A stretch of DNA of 64,000 nucleotides, taken from assembly GCA_027886185.1 (NCBI GenBank), contig WOAB01000689.1:682001-746000 (forward strand). The letters are read 5' to 3'. This document shows positions 21,551-32,900 of the stretch, in pieces. Within the stretch, counting starts at the first letter, position 1; each line of letters opens with the position of its first letter. The position numbers and the translations under genes are program-made. The DNA is from Rheum nobile. Its lineage: Eukaryota > Streptophyta > Magnoliopsida > Caryophyllales > Polygonaceae. The notes below the pieces were generated by a model. The model was not told where the DNA came from. It saw only the letters and a program-made list of their open reading frames with translations, and did not search any database.

Positions 21551-22087
21551 ATGGCTTCGTCGTCCAGAAATGTTATAGTAATCAGTGATAGTTCGACATC
21601 AGCTGATAGTTCGACATCAGCTGATAGCTCATATTCCTCTGATGATGCTGGAGAAGTTGTAAATTCAGCATTAGAAAGAGTCGATGCTATGCGACGTGAT
21701 CCTCAGATTCCATTCATCGTCGTATTAAATCAAACGAATGTCTATCCAGAATATCGGCTGGTAGGCACCGCATCCTTCATATTATAAATTTATGATTCTG
21801 ATATGATCATAATATCAACTTTAAATGCACTTACTGATATGCAGAGCATTCCGAGGGAACATGCTTTGAGATTCTTGAGTTTTGCAGCAACAACGGAAGT
21901 CACCCTGGATTGTAATGATGCTAATTTGCATGTGTGTATCGCAACGAGTGGGAATCGATACAGATTTGGCAACGGCTGGCGGGATTTTGCAAGATTTCAT
22001 AGATTGGAAATTAACGATGTATTACTGTTTGAAATTATCCATCGGCGCCCCCAAGTTGTATACCACGTTAGGGTATTCAAAGCTTAG
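21551..22087 (+). CDS. B3-domain DNA-binding protein of the element
   Basis: Two exons, 21551-21760 and 21845-22087, joined in phase (GT at 21761, AG at 21843-21844), giving 149 residues. The first 45 residues are Ser/Asp-rich with a short repeat SADSSTSADSS. Residues of about 55-149 fit a plant B3 fold: PFIVVLNQTNVYPEYRL, then SIPREHALRFLSF, then strands ending in GNGWRDFARFHRLEIND and VLLFEIIHRRP, VYHVRVFK. B3 domains bind DNA in the major groove; plant-specific transcription factors use them. Its place inside the Mutator-like element and the promoter shared with the transposase and GRF genes suggest an element protein, possibly one that reads the repeated dyads; that is inference. No damage seen. 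Confidence 0.7.
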
Positions 22088-22194
22088 GGATATTATGTTT
22101 TCGGGATTAGGAATATTATATTTTCCGCTTTTATATATGTATGTTTCGGCTGACATGTACTAGTACGCATTTAATATTATATTCATTAAATATG

Positions 22195-22795
22195 GATGAA
22201 AAACGCATGAAATGACCCAATAGTACAAAAAACGCATGAAATTGGCCAAACTAGGCCAATAGTACAAAAACACTTAATGGGCCAAAATAGGGCCAATAGT
22301 GCAAAAAAACACATGAAATGGGCCAAACTAGGTCCAATAGTACAAAAACAAATGAAATTGGCCAAATTAGGCCAATAGTACAAAAACACTTAATGGGCCA
22401 AAATAGGGCCAATAGTGTAAAAAATACATGAAATGGGCCAAACTAGGCCCAATAGTACAAAAACACATGAAATTGGCCAAACTAGGCCAATAGTACAAAA
22501 ACACTTAATGGGCCAAAATAGGGCCAATAGTGCAGAAAACACATGAAATGGGCCCAAACTAGCCCAATAGTATAAAAAACGCATGAAATGATCCAATAGT
22601 ACAAAAAACGCTTAATGGGCTCAAACTAGGCCCAATAGTACAAAAAAACGCTTAATGGGCCCAAACTAGGCCCAATAGTATAAAAAACACATGAAATGGG
22701 CCAAATTAGGCCCAATAGTACAAAAAATGCATAATGGGCCCCAAACTAGGCCCAATAGTACAAAAAATACATGAAATGGGCCAAACATAGAAAAA
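22195..22795. repeat. Minisatellite, unit about 42 bases
   Basis: About 14 copies of variants of GGCCCAATAGTACAAAAA followed by ACATGAAATGGGCCAAACTA or CACTTAATGGGCCAAAATA. Long minus-strand frames here are repeat artefacts. Confidence 0.9.
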
Positions 22796-22802
22796 AATAT
22801 AT

Positions 22803-23205
22803 TGACTTCATAACACCTTGTCTTATTGCATTGTAACTTCATAAGACTTTTTCATATCCCATTAATGTATAATACAAGTGATAATTTCTTAAAAAATTAT
22901 AATAATATAGTATTATAACCTATAAATGTGGACTTCGTCATACTTCATGATATACCGTAAGTATAATGTTCATGTTATAACTTCATAACACCTTGTCTTA
23001 TTGCATTGTAACTTCATAAGACTTTGTCATATCCCATTAATGTATAATACAAGTGATAATTTCTTAAAAAAATATAATAATATAGTATTATAACCTATAA
23101 ATGTGGACTTTGTCATACTTCATGATATACCGTAAGTATAATGTTCATGTTATAACTTTGTAACACCTTGTCTTATTGCATTGTAACTTCATAAGACTTT
23201 ATGTG
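22803..23205. repeat. Tandem repeat, unit about 178 bases, 2.3 copies
   Basis: Copies start at TGACTTCATAACACCTTGTC near 22803, 22979 and 23158; the third stops after about 45 bases. The first two differ at few positions. Confidence 0.88.
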
Positions 23206-23280
23206 ACTTAAATCCTTCAATATCATACATTGTAGTATAATACCCTAAACCCTATACCCAAAAAAACAATCCAAATCTCA

Positions 23281-23460
23281 ATCACAGTCATGCGCTCGAT
23301 ATAGGCGCATGGCACGCCACTTGAATCGCGATGCACGCCAAATGAAAGCTCATGGCGCACCATATGTGGGCGTGCTATGTCCATGAAGCGGAAAGGTAGA
23401 GGTTATTTACGCGCCTGATTATGGCTTGCGATGCTCCATTTTTAGGCGCATATTTCAGAG
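23281..23460. other. Cluster of 19-bp dyads (non-coding)
   Basis: Contains five or six copies, some decayed, of the TRCGCC-N7-GGCGYA dyad, for example 23291-23309 (TGCGCT-7-GGCGCA) and 23432-23450 (TGCTCC-7-GGCGCA). No gene here. Confidence 0.7.
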
Positions 23461-23620
23461 GGAGATTTGTTTTGAATTTAGGGTCTAGTGTTTTGGGTGT
23501 GCCTTCCGGACATGTACCTTCAGAACATTCCTCTTCTGAAATAAGAAATTAATTTTAGGATATATTAATTGGGATAAATATTAAAATATGTAATGGTATA
23601 AATAAAATACGTACCAAATC

Positions 23621-24287
23621 CTACTCTGCCTGGCGGCGCCTAATCCCTCTAAGAGGAGCATCCTCGACAGCAGCATCCTCCACAGGAGCCCGTCCTCCAT
23701 GTCCCCTCCCGCGTCCGCGCCCGCGTCCCCTAGCCGGAGGAGCAACTGGACCAGCAGCCGGCTCGACATCAGTCAGCTCCCATATCGCGAAGGCGATATG
23801 GGTCGGGTAGCCAGCAAGGAGGGTAGGTCTACGTGGCCCTCCCGGCATCCACGGAGCGGTGCCTAAAATAGGACCTGCTGCAATATCTAGGGCAGCAGCT
23901 GGTGCGGTCTCTGGTGCAGGAGCGGGATCCGAAATCGGCTCTGGAACGGGAGGGGGAGAGGCAACTGGGGGTGCGTCATCCCTCCCCAAATCCTCGGCCG
24001 TCAAAATAGGATCATCCTCAGCCGTCACAATGGGATCGAAAGACTCCACATAATCCCGATCCATGTCCTCATCATCATCATCCGACGGGGAACCAACAGT
24101 CGTGACGTGAACGTCCTCCATAACCACATCATCGTGGGCGAGTGGTGAGGACGGCTGTGCAGCGTCTAAAATCTCGCTACTAACGAGTGTCGCGCGCTGA
24201 CGTGCCGACTCAGTCACACCATGTCTCCGCCTCGAACGTCGCTTCGCCCTCTGACGTCTCACCGACAACGAAGAAAAGAAATCCCGT
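23621..24287 (-). CDS. Exon of an Ala/Pro/Asp-rich protein with RG repeats
   Basis: Open minus-strand exon of about 220 codons that ends at a stop near 23621 and starts after an intron acceptor (TTTTAG) at 24288. It begins AVRDFFSSLSVRRQRAKRRS (basic), followed by an acidic run (DDDDEDMD), Pro/Ala-rich linkers (PPVPEPISDPAPAPE) and a C-terminal GRGRGRGRGHGG box, an RNA-binding-like RGG type. I do not recognise a family. A diverged copy of its first 35 bases sits at 24378-24412 next to the 25-bp inverted end. The upstream exon may be 24887-25103 (-). High GC in AT-rich surroundings argues for real coding past. Confidence 0.45.
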
Positions 24288-24439
24288 ACAGCCTAAAATT
24301 AAATATTATTAAAATTTATTACATTCATTTATTAATTTCCTAATAACAAATTTAATTCAAATAACTATTCTGATTTATGTCTCATCGACAACGAATAAAA
24401 GAAATCTTGTACCGCGTGTATATAACGCCCTCGTTTAAT

Positions 24440-24800
24440 TTCGTATATAATTTATTCTAGTTATGCATTTTTTAGTACTTTCTAATTCATTCTAATGTTC
24501 TAATTTGTTTAAATTTGTTCTAATTTATTAAATTTATAATTTATTCTAATTTAATCTATTTTATTCTAATTTGTTTAAATTTGTTCTAATATATTATATT
24601 TATAATTTATTCTAATTTGTTCTATTTTTTCTATTTTTTTCTAATTTGTTCTATTTTTTATTTTCATTCTATTTATTCTAATTTACTCTAATTTATTCTA
24701 GTTTGTTCTAATTTGTTTTCTTTTATACACATTATTAGTTCTAATTTGTTCTATTTTTTTAGAATTCGTTCTAATTCATCTAATTACTCAACAAAATCAA
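24440..24800. repeat. AT-rich TTCTAATTTGTT simple repeat
   Basis: Irregular reiteration of TTCTAATTT(A/G)TT. No coding signal. Confidence 0.8.
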
Positions 24801-24886
24801 ATTTCTAAACTAATTATAAATCTAAATATGAACTACAAGTGTGCGTTATTAAATTAAAAAAAATAAGAATTAGAAAATTACATATC

Positions 24887-25519
24887 GTCTGGCTCCCCCA
24901 CATACGTGTAACTGGTGGCGTCTCGAGATCCTCCGCTACCGCTCCCGGTGCAGTACTCGTGGTGTCGTCGACGGCAGGACTAGCTGGCGTGCCTCGAACT
25001 CGTGCCGCAGCTCGAGTCCGGAATTCGCCCGGTAATACGATCTTGCGTCCCCTTCCGCGAAGTCTGCCTCCGCCCCGGTAAACCCGCACCTTCCTCCTCC
25101 ATGGCGCCATCGCCTCCTCCAGCCGCCTCCACCGGGCCACCACCTCCAGCCACCGCCTCCACCTTCGCGACGTCGCCGACTCCAGCCACCGCCTCCACCA
25201 CCTCTGTGACGTCGCCACCGCCTCTACCACCCCCCACCACCAAAACGGCGCCACCATCAGCCGCCCCCACCTCTACCACCGCGTCGGCGTCACCGCCAGC
25301 CACCGTCTCCACCCCTAATCTGGCGCCACCACCACTCGCCACCTCCGCGTCGGCGCTACCACCAGCCACTGTCGCCCCGAGCTCCGAGCCATCACCATTG
25401 CCTCCTCCAGCTAACGCCGGCACCACCACTGGCGCCACCTCCGAACCGGCGCCATTGCCTCCTCCAGCCACCGAACTCGCCACCTCCGCGTCGGCGCCAC
25501 CACCAGATGTTGGTTCCAT
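24887..25519 (-). CDS. Low-complexity Gly/Ala-rich minus-strand exon(s), uncertain
   Basis: Two overlapping minus-strand frames are open. One starts at an ATG at 25519 (MEPTSGGGADAEV) and is a long run of Gly/Ala/Val repeats such as VAGGGNGAGSEV; the other starts at an ATG near 25103 (MAPWRRKVRVYRGGGRLRGR) and ends near 24887 at a possible donor (ATAT/GTAATT). The second is a better candidate for the first exon of the gene whose last exon is 23621-24287, because it is not repetitive and ends at a splice-like site. The repetitive frame may be only a GC-rich repeat. Family not recognised. Confidence 0.3.
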
Positions 25520-25531
25520 GGGTGATTTCTC

Positions 25532-25533
<2 letters not shown>

Positions 25534-25575
<42 letters not shown>
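25534..25575 (+). repeat. (GA)n microsatellite
   Basis: Twenty-one GA units, upstream of the minus-strand exon where a CT-rich leader would be transcribed. Confidence 0.95.
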
Positions 25576-25577
<2 letters not shown>

Positions 25578-25637
25578 GTTCGGAAATTCACCGTCGAAGA
25601 AGAAACAAGAGAAAGAGCGAGGAAGAAGATGAAGTTA

Positions 25638-25945
25638 ATGCGCCGCGTGCGCTGCATTTAACCTAAAAACTGATGCGCCAAATCGCGGCGCATAAAATCT
25701 ACCATGTGATGCGCCATATTATAGCGCACCAGTGGCAGACTTCTACTTGGGCCGCATTAAACTTGAGGCCCAATAAATGGCTCAGCCACTTATGCGCCTT
25801 AGTTAGGCGCATTAGTGGCTGAACACATTTCATATACGTTTTGTTTTGGCGTGTAAGAATTATCATTTCTTGTCAAATTATACCCCTCATCTTATACGCT
25901 TCATTTTAACGCATCAAACCGCGTACAAAAGTGCAAAAAATGATT
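25638..25945. other. Right subterminal region of the MULE with dyads
   Basis: Carries dyads at 25674-25692, 25710-25728, 25793-25811, 25835-25853 and 25895-25913, all with a 7-base spacer. The outermost part, AAACCGCGTAC with the dyad just inside it, is the inverted, diverged form of 17130-17160. No gene seen. Confidence 0.65.
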
Positions 25946-26176
25946 GATTACACAGTTCCCACTACACCTAATAATTCATGTACACATCATCAATTTCCGT
26001 GTGTCATCTATCATTTATTATTTTGCTCTACCTTTCTCACTTTCTTCCCCTTTCCAGTTTCTCAATACAGCATCGGAATCCCGAAACAGAGCCGCTACGA
26101 ATCACTCTTTCTCAAAAACAAAAGAAGAAGAGAGAAACAAATAACCTAAGAAAGAGGGAACCTCCAACGTGTTAAG

Positions 26177-28576
26177 ATGAAGGATGAGGATCCACTCCCA
26201 TTGACGACTTCGATATCTTCTTCTTCTTCTTCATCCTCTACATTCTCCGGAAAGAAAGAGGCATCGGATAATACTATCTTCGGCAAAGGCCGCTACAAAT
26301 TCTGGGCGTTGGCCGCCATTCTGCTGTTAGCCTTCTGGTCGATGTTCACCGGCACCGTCACCCTTCGTTGGTCCGCCGGCAGGCTCAATCACCTCTCCGA
26401 CGGAATCGACACTCCTATTAGGGACGATCTTGATGTCTTGGTCAGTTATTGATTCCCAATTGGTTCCTCTTCTTGTCGATTTCTGACCTACGATCCTAAA
26501 TCTGAGGGTTTGTTTGTTTATTTGATTTCGCTCCATACAGGAGATGGAGGAGAGAGAGAAGGTGGTGAAGTACATGTGGGATGTGTACACCAACAGCCGT
26601 CGGATCAATTTGCCTCGCTTTTGGCAGGAGGCATTCGAGGCTGCCTATGAGGACATGACCAGCGATGTGCCTGGGGTTCGAGAGGCCGCTGTTATCGAGA
26701 TCGCCAAGATGTCTATCCGCTCCATTGGTATCGATCTGCCTCCAATCCACTTGACGGTTAGTATCTATTTCTGAATCAATTTGATATCTGTTACTGCCCT
26801 AATTTAGTGTTCATGCATCATAATTGAATTTTCATCAGCTAGCCATTTCCGGTTGCGATTCTAGCAATTTGCATGATGGACATATAATTCGATTAGGCTT
26901 CACTTTCATATGGTTGATCTGGTATAGTTTAAGCCGGTTGTGATTCAAATATTGGAGGATAGTTGACTCTGATACTCACATAACCGTGAGTTCAGATCTA
27001 TGCATAACTGCCATGATGAAAAAAACTGCAGCTTGCCCTAGAATGTGTATTTCTTGGATTGTGTTTATGGCTGTTTGATTGTGTATGTTCTCTACTGGAT
27101 TACAGAGTGGTAGTACTAGGTATGACAGCTCTAACGTGCTGACATAAAGTATGGATTTTTTGAGGGAATACACCATAATTTTTAGCTTTTTTCTGGTTCG
27201 GAGATGATTATCTACATTTTATAGTTGGTTAACATTGTTAACTGTATGCTATGATCTTGATTTATGCTGCTGTATGTGAAGTTGGACAATTAAGCTTACT
27301 GGGTTTGGCAATATGGAAGCTGGGAGATCATGTGGGTACCTGCATCTGTTGGTTTGTGGATGATGATGCTAGTCATGTGCATCTGCTACTTGAATTTGCT
27401 TTGTGGTAGCAGTGTAGAACTTTGGCACCAATGGTTTGCTTTGTGGTCTTGGACTGTTGCTTGTGAAGACCTTAAAAAACTATTTTTGATGTCTTATAGC
27501 CATAGCATAAGTTTTGTCGCGAGGGGGGTGGGGGGGATGTAGAGGTAAAGATACATCTCCTTGATGTTGAATAGCACGACTTTTGGTAGCTGCGTAGTTT
27601 TTACGTATAGTTGCTATTAGTATTTGTTTTCATTGTAATGGAAGATTGGTGTGATTAATAACCCAAGATAAATGAAAATAGCCTACATAAAATGTTGTCC
27701 TCAGCCATTCCTGCTATAGCCTACTACACCGAAACTTTCATCCAGAAAAGCCCTATTGGTCTCTTGTTTTCATAACAAGCAATTTAGAGCTACAAAAAGC
27801 TTTTGAAATTAAAATTAATCATTGCAAGTACTTCCCTATTATTGCATATTGTCCTCAATTATATGTGAGTGGGAAATAGCAAACCACAACTACTTTGCAC
27901 AAGAGATGGTTGAGAGGAGGATCCAACTATTCTGCAACAAGTATAAGAACCTTGTTTAAATCAGTGTTCATGGAGTCATGACTTCTTCGAAGTTTATAAA
28001 AGTTGAAAACTATAATACTGGTTTTGAATTTCATTACGTGACATCAAGCACATGAATTTTCATTGCAACTCTTGTATCATTCTGCTCAACTGATATAGTT
28101 GAAATTTGAAATGGTAGGTCTTGTTTTCATTTCCTCCACTTTCTCAATTACCATAATATCATTTGAAATGCCTTCCTATCAGTGAAATTACATGGTTGAT
28201 TGACAGTCTCTGCTGTTGACATATTTTTGTGTTTTTGTTGATTGTCAAGGTCCCTGCTCTTTTTCTTTTGCATTCTTAACCTATTGTCTTTAATCTTGCA
28301 CATGAATTCAATCCTGAAGGAAGTTGTTTGACAGGTTGAAGATAATGGATATACGTAGATCAGTCATAAGATTTATCATTTATTAGGGATGGAAAATATT
28401 GTTAGAGGAAGATGAATATGATATGAATTTAAGTTTAGGATGTGACTTGGCTTCTGCTTACTGTAATTCATATGATTATTGTTTTTGATTCTCTCCTTTT
28501 GGGACTTTGAAATCAGGATTCTCGAGATTTGAGTCTAAAGAAAGCAGAAATCAGCAAAACAGCAGGGATTAGTTGA
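26177..28576 (+). CDS. DUF1195 family plant membrane protein
   Basis: Plant-specific protein of unknown function, 179 residues from three exons: 26177-26440, 26541-26756 and 28517-28576; all junctions are GT-AG and phase 0, with a 1.76-kb second intron. Residues 1-35 are Ser-rich (a run of serines); residues of about 40-62 (FWALAAILLLAFWSMFTGTV) form one transmembrane helix; then TLRWSAGRLN and a conserved soluble part, EMEEREKVVKYMWDVYTNS and LPRFWQEAFEAAYEDM, ending in a Lys-rich tail (LSLKKAEISK). Length and order fit the family (about 160-180 residues). The ATG at 26177 is the first in frame after a pyrimidine-rich leader. The family name is from memory of the pattern; topology is inferred. 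Confidence 0.78.
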
Positions 28577-29958
28577 TGATGGACAAAATCATATATCCGC
28601 CAGCCAAGGTTGTCACCCTTCTCTTTCCATCTTTTGCGGCCCTTTGAAACTGCTTGCTTTACCCGAATACGCATTAGTGTTGCTGATAGGTGAAATTATT
28701 TAGCATTCACATCCTATTCATCGGTTACAAGTCACGTGTCTAGATAGATTTACTTATTCCTATTGCCAATTCTGTTTACTCTGCAATGACCATATAAGAG
28801 GTAAAACTGAAGGAAAAAAATGCTTTACTATTTCTTCTACGGTCAGTGTGTCTTTCTCTTCACTGGCTTGCTATTTTTAGGGAGCATCCAGGTCTTGTCT
28901 ACAAACTTGATCGGTTTTGCCTTCTGGGTTTGTACAATAAGTTTGTGCTATAACATTGCCTTATTGTTCCTTCAAACTTGTGAGGTTGATTGTTTCATCA
29001 ACAAATCCATTAAATTTTGCTTCCTTGGTAAATGGCAGCCCTGAGTGTCTTTAAATTCAGAAGTTGGAAGTACTATTACTTTTTTCACGTATCATATATA
29101 AATGACAAACGAACCCATAAACAACCTGAAACAAAACTTGAAATCTGGACTTGGAGTTGAAAAAACCATGATTTGGAACTCAACTCAGCTGTTATTTTAT
29201 TATTATTATGGTTGAGCAATGCAAAACTATTAAAATCTGTAAATGACGAGAGCCCAAAAGGCCAGCCAAATCAGTTGAAAAAAAAAGAAGATGGTCCATT
29301 TAAGTAGATCCTCTGAGAAGCTAGTGATGTGCGATCGAGGATGATGATGACAAGCCTCGTTGTGAAACAAGTATTAGATGTGTGCTACAAAATCTGCCGG
29401 GTTGGGTTGAGTTGTTGTTTTGATTCTGGTGTGGTTGGGGAGTTCAGGTTTCTTTCAATTTTATGTCAGGTCCTTTTCGAGTTTGGTTATGTTTTGCGTC
29501 TGGTGTGATTCAGGTGCCAGTTGTTAAGGTCTGATCGGTTTTCAAGTGACAACTTCTACCAATTTTACGGGTTGGGTATTGACAGATCTCCAGTGTCACT
29601 TATTCACATGTAACTATGATCTTGAATGGCTGATCACGGTGCTTTGGATGTGACCATGCTATTGTAGCAGCCATAGTAGTAGGGTGTTAATGTTAAGGTG
29701 GCCTCACTGCATTAGTGTATTCAAATCCAAATGCAGTGCAAATGTGAATGGAGAATGGCTATAACATAATAATGAACTAAATTAGATAGATAGTACTAGG
29801 TGAAGGCAAAACTGGAGTATGGAATCATGCCTCGGACAAATGGACAATTTTGAGCTTGACCTGCGCTGGCTGAAATATTCCAGGCTATCAATCTGTATTG
29901 TCTGCACACACACAGTTTGCAAACTAATAAACAGGGTTTTAACTTTGGGAATATCCTA
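28577..29958. other. Intergenic, between convergent genes
   Basis: 3' untranslated parts of the DUF1195 gene (+) and BCAT gene (-) are expected here. 29100-29600 has weak inverted pieces (CCTGAAACAAAACTTGAAA, TTGATTCTGGTGTGG) but no recognised element. No coding frame supported. Confidence 0.5.
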
Positions 29959-32900
29959 CTAAAGCTCCATGATCCAACCCATCTTATCTTCTGCGAGACC
30001 CATTTGCAGTCTTGTGAGTGCAGTGTAGAGCTGTTGAGATACTTGACCAACCTTGCCATCTGCGTATGAAGTCCTACAAAAATGAACAAAATGCATTCAT
30101 TTAGATCTTCTCTATACGCAAACACCGTATCAAATCACGAATTTAAGATGAAGAGGCATTCCTCCCAATCGTCTCAATTAGATAGCAAGTAATAATCCTG
30201 AGAATTCACAGTGATACACCACTAAATTCGAATTTTCTGCTTCTGTTACAAAAGTTGGAAGTTGAGTTATATACTCTGTGTGGGGTCAATGGTCAAATTT
30301 CATAATCTAGCTTTACATGTGAACTAATACTACAGAGTTCAACTTCTGGTGCAGACTATGGAGTATGGATGACAGATTATGTCTTTGTTTGCCACAATGT
30401 GATTATTCATTACAAGGAGCTATAATCTATTATAATCTCCTTATAAACGGTTCTAAGCTCCTTATAATCAATTATCACATTGTGCAAAAAGTACCAAAAG
30501 CCTTATTGTATTTCAAAAAACCCAATTCTAAAATCTATATCCATATTCAAATTGAAGTACACAATGACCCTCAGCCAAACATCAAACCTATGATCTAAGT
30601 ATTCTTATGTGATTTTCCCATTATCATTGCAGTGTATGAATATATTCTCCACAATTTTAGATGAATATTTAACCAGCTCAGTGACTAAAAAGGCTCAAGG
30701 CGCACCTAGGCGCAGGGGACCCTGGAGCCTAGGCGCGCCTGAGAGGCGCTAGGCGCGCGCCTAGCCACAAAAATGCTCAAAAACGTGTACTTCATGATCA
30801 AAATGTTATAAAACCAGTTTATAATGAAATAAAACTAAGTTAAAGCACCATAATGTTATAAAATCAAGTCTAAACTAGTAAATAAGTAGGAAAATCAAGT
30901 CTAAATCATAAAAAAGACCAATTTTGAAGCATAAAAAGTAGTGAAGTGGGTCAATCAAGGTCTAAATCATCCTCTTCCTCTTCATCTTGGTTGAGACAAA
31001 CACCCTCATCATCTCCATTAGCAGAATTGTAGTCTTCATCATCTTCTTCATCCTCTTCTGGTTGTGACATCATCTTCTTCATCCTCTTCCTCTTCTGGTT
31101 GTGACACACCAGCAGAAACAAAAAAGAAAACAGAGAAACACTTACCTGGAGGAAGAAACGCACCAGCAGCAAGCCGAACCAGGAAGATGAATACAGCAGG
31201 CAGCAGCTAGCAGCTAGCCAAACTTGAAGTGGAGGAACCAGGGAAGAACTTGAAGAGGAGGAACGAAGAACTTGAAGAGAGGAGGAAGTAGGAACCAAGG
31301 AAGAGGAAGCGTCTTTGCTTTGGAAATCAGAACGTTTCTTCTTGGAAGTGAATATATTTATAAAGATAGAGGGTAAAAGATACTTTAAAAAATAAAAGGA
31401 AACCAAATCTTCTATAAAGAATTTAGAAAAATCAAAAAAGGATAACAGAAAGATACTCAAAAACGTTCTGGTATATGCACAACAGAGAGGCGCGCGCCTA
31501 TGGCCAAGGCGCGCCTGAGAGCCTAGGCGCCAGAGGCGCGCCTAGGGGGCGCCTAGCCATTTGAGGCACGCCTCAGGCAAGGCAGGCGCCGGGCCTTCCC
31601 AGGCGCGCCTAGGCACGCCTTGGCTGCGCCTTTTTAATCACTGAACCAGCTATAAGCTCATACAGTAAGTCCGTTTTTACATGATCACAGTCGTTAGCAG
31701 CTCACAGCAATTAACCTTATCAAGTGTAAGAAGAAACCGTAAAAATAATATATGTCAAAGGATTAGCATCACCTTTTCCCAAGATATGTAATGCTTCCAA
31801 CTGGTGATACTACCACAGCTGTGCCTGTGCAGAACACTTCATCAGCATCAAGCAGCTCATCTACTGTAACAAAACGTTCCTCGACCTACAGTGACCACAA
31901 AAAAGTGTCAAGACTATATGGACATTGTCCAAGACAATTCTCTTGATCACCAGAAGAAATTCAGTTAAAAAGAAAACAAAGGGAAGCATAACGTGAAAGA
32001 GAACCATGAATTTCTCCTAGAAAAAAGGAACTGTTTAGCCAATTCAAGCAAGGATCGTCAAAAAACATTTTCAGTTTACAAAAAATTAGATTATAGAAAA
32101 CGTAAGGCATATGCTGTAGAAAATTGATGTCTTGCAGGAAGTTGTTTTTACAAGAAAAGGGCCTGCAAGTAGTGAGGTAGATGATAGCCCGGTGCTTAAT
32201 TCTGCAGGATGACTTGCTCATGTATGGTAATCTCTCATAATATCTCCTTTAAACTTTTGCTATATGTGCAGGGTCATTTTGACAAATGCTTGCATGTTTT
32301 TGAGGAAAATGTCCCAATTGAATTAACCAGAGATATCCCAAAATACTATGAGATGACGGCAAGCTGTGGGTTCCATCAATGTTTTTGGGACCAAAAGTAG
32401 CACCACTTAAGGAAAAGGGCAGTACTATTTCAAGGAAAGAATGAGAAATACATTATTACTTTTTCAATTTAGATCCACCTCCTACAGTATACTACCGTTT
32501 CCAGCTCTTGGAAATTCATTGAAAAAAACAAAGAAACATTACTACCTCAAAGCCTTGACAACGTGCAACATCAATGATACTCTTCCTTGTAATACCAGGC
32601 AAAATTGTGCCTTTCACTGCAGGCGTTGCTATCACATTACCCTGGAAATGGTATGAAAGACCGTCTTAGTAAGGTGAACTCAAAAATGAAAAACATATCT
32701 AGCAGTACACTGTTTGCTCAATCTTAGTTATATATGTATGAAACATTGAAACCAATACAAAAGATTACAACTACTATCTACTTAATCTATATTGTACATA
32801 ATCATAAACCAAGGAATATATACTATCAATCTTGGGCTGACAATTTAAGAAAGCATATACCTTCACAACAAAAACGTTACAAGACGACACTTCTTCAAGA

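Larger units (their letters stand above)
17088..25950. mobile_element. Large Mutator-like element (MULE) with several genes
   Basis: Holds a MULE transposase/OTU gene (+), a GRF zinc-finger gene (-), a B3-domain gene (+) and minus-strand low-complexity exons. The left end region (AACGAGGGCG, then ACTTTTCGCACGCGGTTTG and the first dyad) has an inverted, diverged counterpart at about 25885-25945 (AAACCGCGTACAAAAGT). A different, exact 25-bp inverted match to the first 25 bases lies at 24414-24438, so the right end is either 24438 or near 25950. The 19-bp dyads reach 25913, which favours the longer version. No target duplication could be confirmed; the left flank was later hit by the LINE. Confidence 0.7.

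Noticed and set aside
22186..22596. Minus-strand frames with repeated FCTIGLVWPISC
   Set aside because: Translation of the 42-bp minisatellite.
30951..31460. 169-codon minus-strand frame in the BCAT intron
   Set aside because: Inside a non-autonomous hAT element; only the acidic tail might be a transposase remnant, no domain present.
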